Assembly: GCA_024762485.1 (NCBI GenBank)
Contig: JANTHH010000096.1
Span: 1-10,062, forward strand
Origin: Chromatiales bacterium
GTDB lineage: Bacteria > Pseudomonadota > Gammaproteobacteria > Chromatiales > Chromatiaceae
DNA length: 10,062 nucleotides
Reading direction: 5' to 3'
In this document: one piece after another, positions 8,501-10,062 of the stretch
How the letters are laid out: every line of letters begins with the position of its first letter
Numbering within the stretch: the stretch's first letter is position 1
Program-made: the position numbers and the translations under genes
The notes under the pieces: model-generated
Database searches by the model: none
What the model was told of the DNA's origin: nothing
The model's input: only the letters and a program-made list of their open reading frames with translations

Positions 8501-9735
8501 CAAAAATTCCCCTGGAACCAGCTCTTCATGCGCTCCCACACGGCCTTCACGCCGCCACCTGACACGTGTTCGGGCACCCGCAACGCACGGTTGCGATAAC
8601 CGAACAGCAGCAGGCCGACACCGGTGGCATGGATCGGGTTGCGCACCACGTCCACCAGGCCGGTGACGTACTGGGGCACGCCCAGGCGCACCGGCATGTG
8701 GAACACCTCTTCCGCCAGGTCGATCAACCCTTCCATCTTCGAACTGCCGCCGGTCATCACCACGCCGCCGGCGATCAGGTCCTCGAAGCCCGAGTGCCGC
8801 AGTTCCGCCTGCACCAATGTCAGCAGTTCCTCGTAACGCGGCTCGACCACCTCGGCCAAGGTCTGACGCGACAGCCGGCGCGACGGCCGGTCACCGATGC
8901 TCGGCACCTCGATGGTCTCGTCCGGACTGGCCAGCTGGGTCAGCGCACAGGCGTACTTGAGCTTCAGTTCCTCGGCGTGATGGGTCGGCGTGCGCAGGGC
9001 CACCGCGATGTCGTTGGTCACCTGGTCGCCGGCGATGGGGATCACCGCCGTGTGGCGGATGGAACCCCCGGTGAACACCGCGATGTCGGTGGTGCCGCCA
9101 CCGATGTCCACCAGGCACACGCCCAGATCCTTCTCGTCCTCCTCCAGCACCGAGTAGCTCGATGCCAGCTGTTCCAGAATGAGGTCCTCCACCTCCAGGC
9201 CGCAGCGGCGCACGCACTTGATGATGTTCTGCGCCGCGCTGACCGCGCCGGTAACCATGTGCACCCGCGCCTCCAGGCGCACGCCGGACATGCCCACCGG
9301 CTCCTGGATGCCCTCCTGCTGATCAATGATGAATTCCTGGGGCAGGATGTGCAGGATCTTCTGGTCTGCGGGGATGGCCACGGCGCGCGCGGCATCGATC
9401 ACCCGCTCCACGTCCGCGTGACTGACCTCGTGGTCCTTGATGGCGACGATGCCGTGGGAGTTGAGACTGGAGACATGGCTGCCGGCGATACCTGCGTAGA
9501 CCGACTCGATCTCCACCCCCGACATCAGCTCGGCCTCCTCCACCGCGCGCTGGATCGACTGCACCGTGGATTCGATGTTCACCACCACGCCCTTCTTCAA
9601 CCCGCGCGACGGGTGGGTGCCGATGCCGATGATCTCGATCTCGTCATCCGGTTTCACCTCGCCGACGATCGCCACCACCTTGGAGGTGCCGATATCGAGT
9701 CCGACGATGATGTTCTTGTCACCCTTTTTCGCCAT
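8500..9735 (-). CDS. ftsA: Cell division protein FtsA
   Basis: FtsA is the actin-like ATPase that tethers FtsZ to the inner membrane and recruits later division proteins. The 411-residue protein (E. coli 420) shows the actin-fold nucleotide motifs in order: phosphate 1 VGLDIGTSKVVAIVGE at 11-26, phosphate 2 CLVDIGGGTTDIAVF at 207-221, and the adenosine motif GGVVMTGGSSKMEGL at 323-337. The family-specific 1C subdomain falls at about residues 85-165. The last residues VWERMKSWFQGNF (399-411) form the amphipathic helix that inserts in the membrane. The start MAKKGDKNIIVGLDIGTSK is typical. Its ATG overlaps the ftsQ stop by one base (TGATG), and the upstream GGGGTAA is distant, so coupling to ftsQ is likely. 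Its own stop overlaps a possible small ORF in the same way. Confidence 0.99.
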   Translation of the reverse strand: MAKKGDKNIIVGLDIGTSKVVAIVGEVKPDDEIEIIGIGTHPSRGLKKGVVVNIESTVQSIQRAVEEAELMSGVEIESVYAGIAGSHVSSLNSHGIVAIKDHEVSHADVERVIDAARAVAIPADQKILHILPQEFIIDQQEGIQEPVGMSGVRLEARVHMVTGAVSAAQNIIKCVRRCGLEVEDLILEQLASSYSVLEEDEKDLGVCLVDIGGGTTDIAVFTGGSIRHTAVIPIAGDQVTNDIAVALRTPTHHAEELKLKYACALTQLASPDETIEVPSIGDRPSRRLSRQTLAEVVEPRYEELLTLVQAELRHSGFEDLIAGGVVMTGGSSKMEGLIDLAEEVFHMPVRLGVPQYVTGLVDVVRNPIHATGVGLLLFGYRNRALRVPEHVSGGGVKAVWERMKSWFQGNF

Positions 9736-10062
9736 CAGGCGTTACCCCGTTTGCTGTTGTTCGTTTTCCCTTCAACCGGCTTGCCGCCCAGTTGCCGGAC
9801 ATCCTGCCAGCCCACCGCGAAGCCGTGGCCGTAGCGCATGTCGACCCGTGCCGGCCGCTGCAGGGGATCACTGACCAACTGCGGGTAGGCCACCAGGAAC
9901 TGGGCCAGCCGGGTCTCCACGTCGTCGTGGCCGAGGATCAGGGTCATGCCCGTGTCCGTGTCGATCACCCAGTCGTGGCGCCGGTCGAGCCGCAACCGCT
10001 TCAGCTGCAGCCCTGCGGCCGACAGCTGCGGCTGCAACGCCGCATAGAAGCGCACCACCTCG
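9735..10062 (-). CDS. ftsQ: Cell division protein FtsQ, C-terminal part (5' end outside window)
   Basis: About 108 C-terminal residues are visible, reading in from the window edge as EVVRFYAALQPQL. FtsQ is a bitopic inner-membrane protein whose periplasmic POTRA and beta domains hold FtsB and FtsL in the divisome. The visible part is the beta domain: WVIDTDTGMTLILG, LAQFLVAYPQL, and the conserved VDMRYGHGFAVGW near the C-terminus, then a short Lys/Asn-rich tail. The membrane segment and POTRA domain are upstream, outside the window; the GTG at 10058 is an internal codon, not the start. Position directly before ftsA and the one-base overlap support the call. Confidence 0.95.
   Translation of the reverse strand, partial: EVVRFYAALQPQLSAAGLQLKRLRLDRRHDWVIDTDTGMTLILGHDDVETRLAQFLVAYPQLVSDPLQRPARVDMRYGHGFAVGWQDVRQLGGKPVEGKTNNSKRGNA

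Noticed and set aside
8566..9834. 422-codon plus-strand frame opposite ftsA, and a 299-codon one opposite lpxC (6110-7009)
   Set aside because: Both are in codon register with certain genes and follow from their codon bias.

Overview
The window is a stretch of GC-rich gammaproteobacterial chromosome. It covers the distal end of the division and cell wall (dcw) cluster and the genes that normally follow it. On the minus strand, read from high to low coordinates, the order is ftsQ (3' part), ftsA, ftsZ, lpxC, then an M23 peptidase, secA, argJ and a MutT-type Nudix gene whose 3' part lies outside the window. One gene, a DUF721/DciA-type helicase-loader gene, sits on the plus strand between lpxC and the peptidase gene. 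FtsZ, FtsA, LpxC and SecA resemble their E. coli counterparts closely. The use of a DUF721 protein, the absence of a recognisable secM, and an ArgJ gene beside secA argue against Enterobacterales and fit the Pseudomonas/Chromatiales-like gene order. I cannot name a genus from sequence alone.

Layout: 9735-10062 ftsQ C-terminus; 8500-9735 ftsA; 8294-8499 a 206-bp gap holding a possible 53-codon ORF and a GC-rich inverted repeat; 7130-8293 ftsZ; 6941-7129 a 189-bp gap with a hairpin and a possible -10 box; 6026-6940 lpxC; 5579-6025 dciA-like gene on the plus strand; 5491-5578 divergent promoter region; 4561-5490 M23 peptidase; 4437-4560 a structured secA upstream region with a G-run, a plus-strand hairpin with T7, and a -10-like box; 1629-4436 secA; 425-1627 argJ; 1-425 Nudix gene.

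Functionally, FtsQ, FtsA and FtsZ build the division ring. LpxC commits lipid A precursor to outer-membrane synthesis. The M23 protein probably trims or regulates peptidoglycan from the inner membrane, and SecA drives export. ArgJ makes ornithine and N-acetylglutamate for arginine synthesis. The Nudix protein probably sanitises oxidised nucleotides and appears to run into a ThiE-like domain. Three junctions use the same TGATG stop/start overlap (ftsQ/ftsA, ftsA/small ORF, argJ/Nudix), and secA and argJ are separated by one base, so much of the minus strand looks translationally coupled.

The region is mostly conserved housekeeping DNA. I see no mobile element, CRISPR array, tRNA, rRNA or defence system. 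The points worth a second look are the unusual secA upstream region, a roughly 25-residue insertion in SecA relative to E. coli, an Asn-to-Asp change at the 8-oxoguanine contact of the MutT-like protein, the small ORF coupled to ftsA, and the abutting convergent stops of lpxC and dciA.
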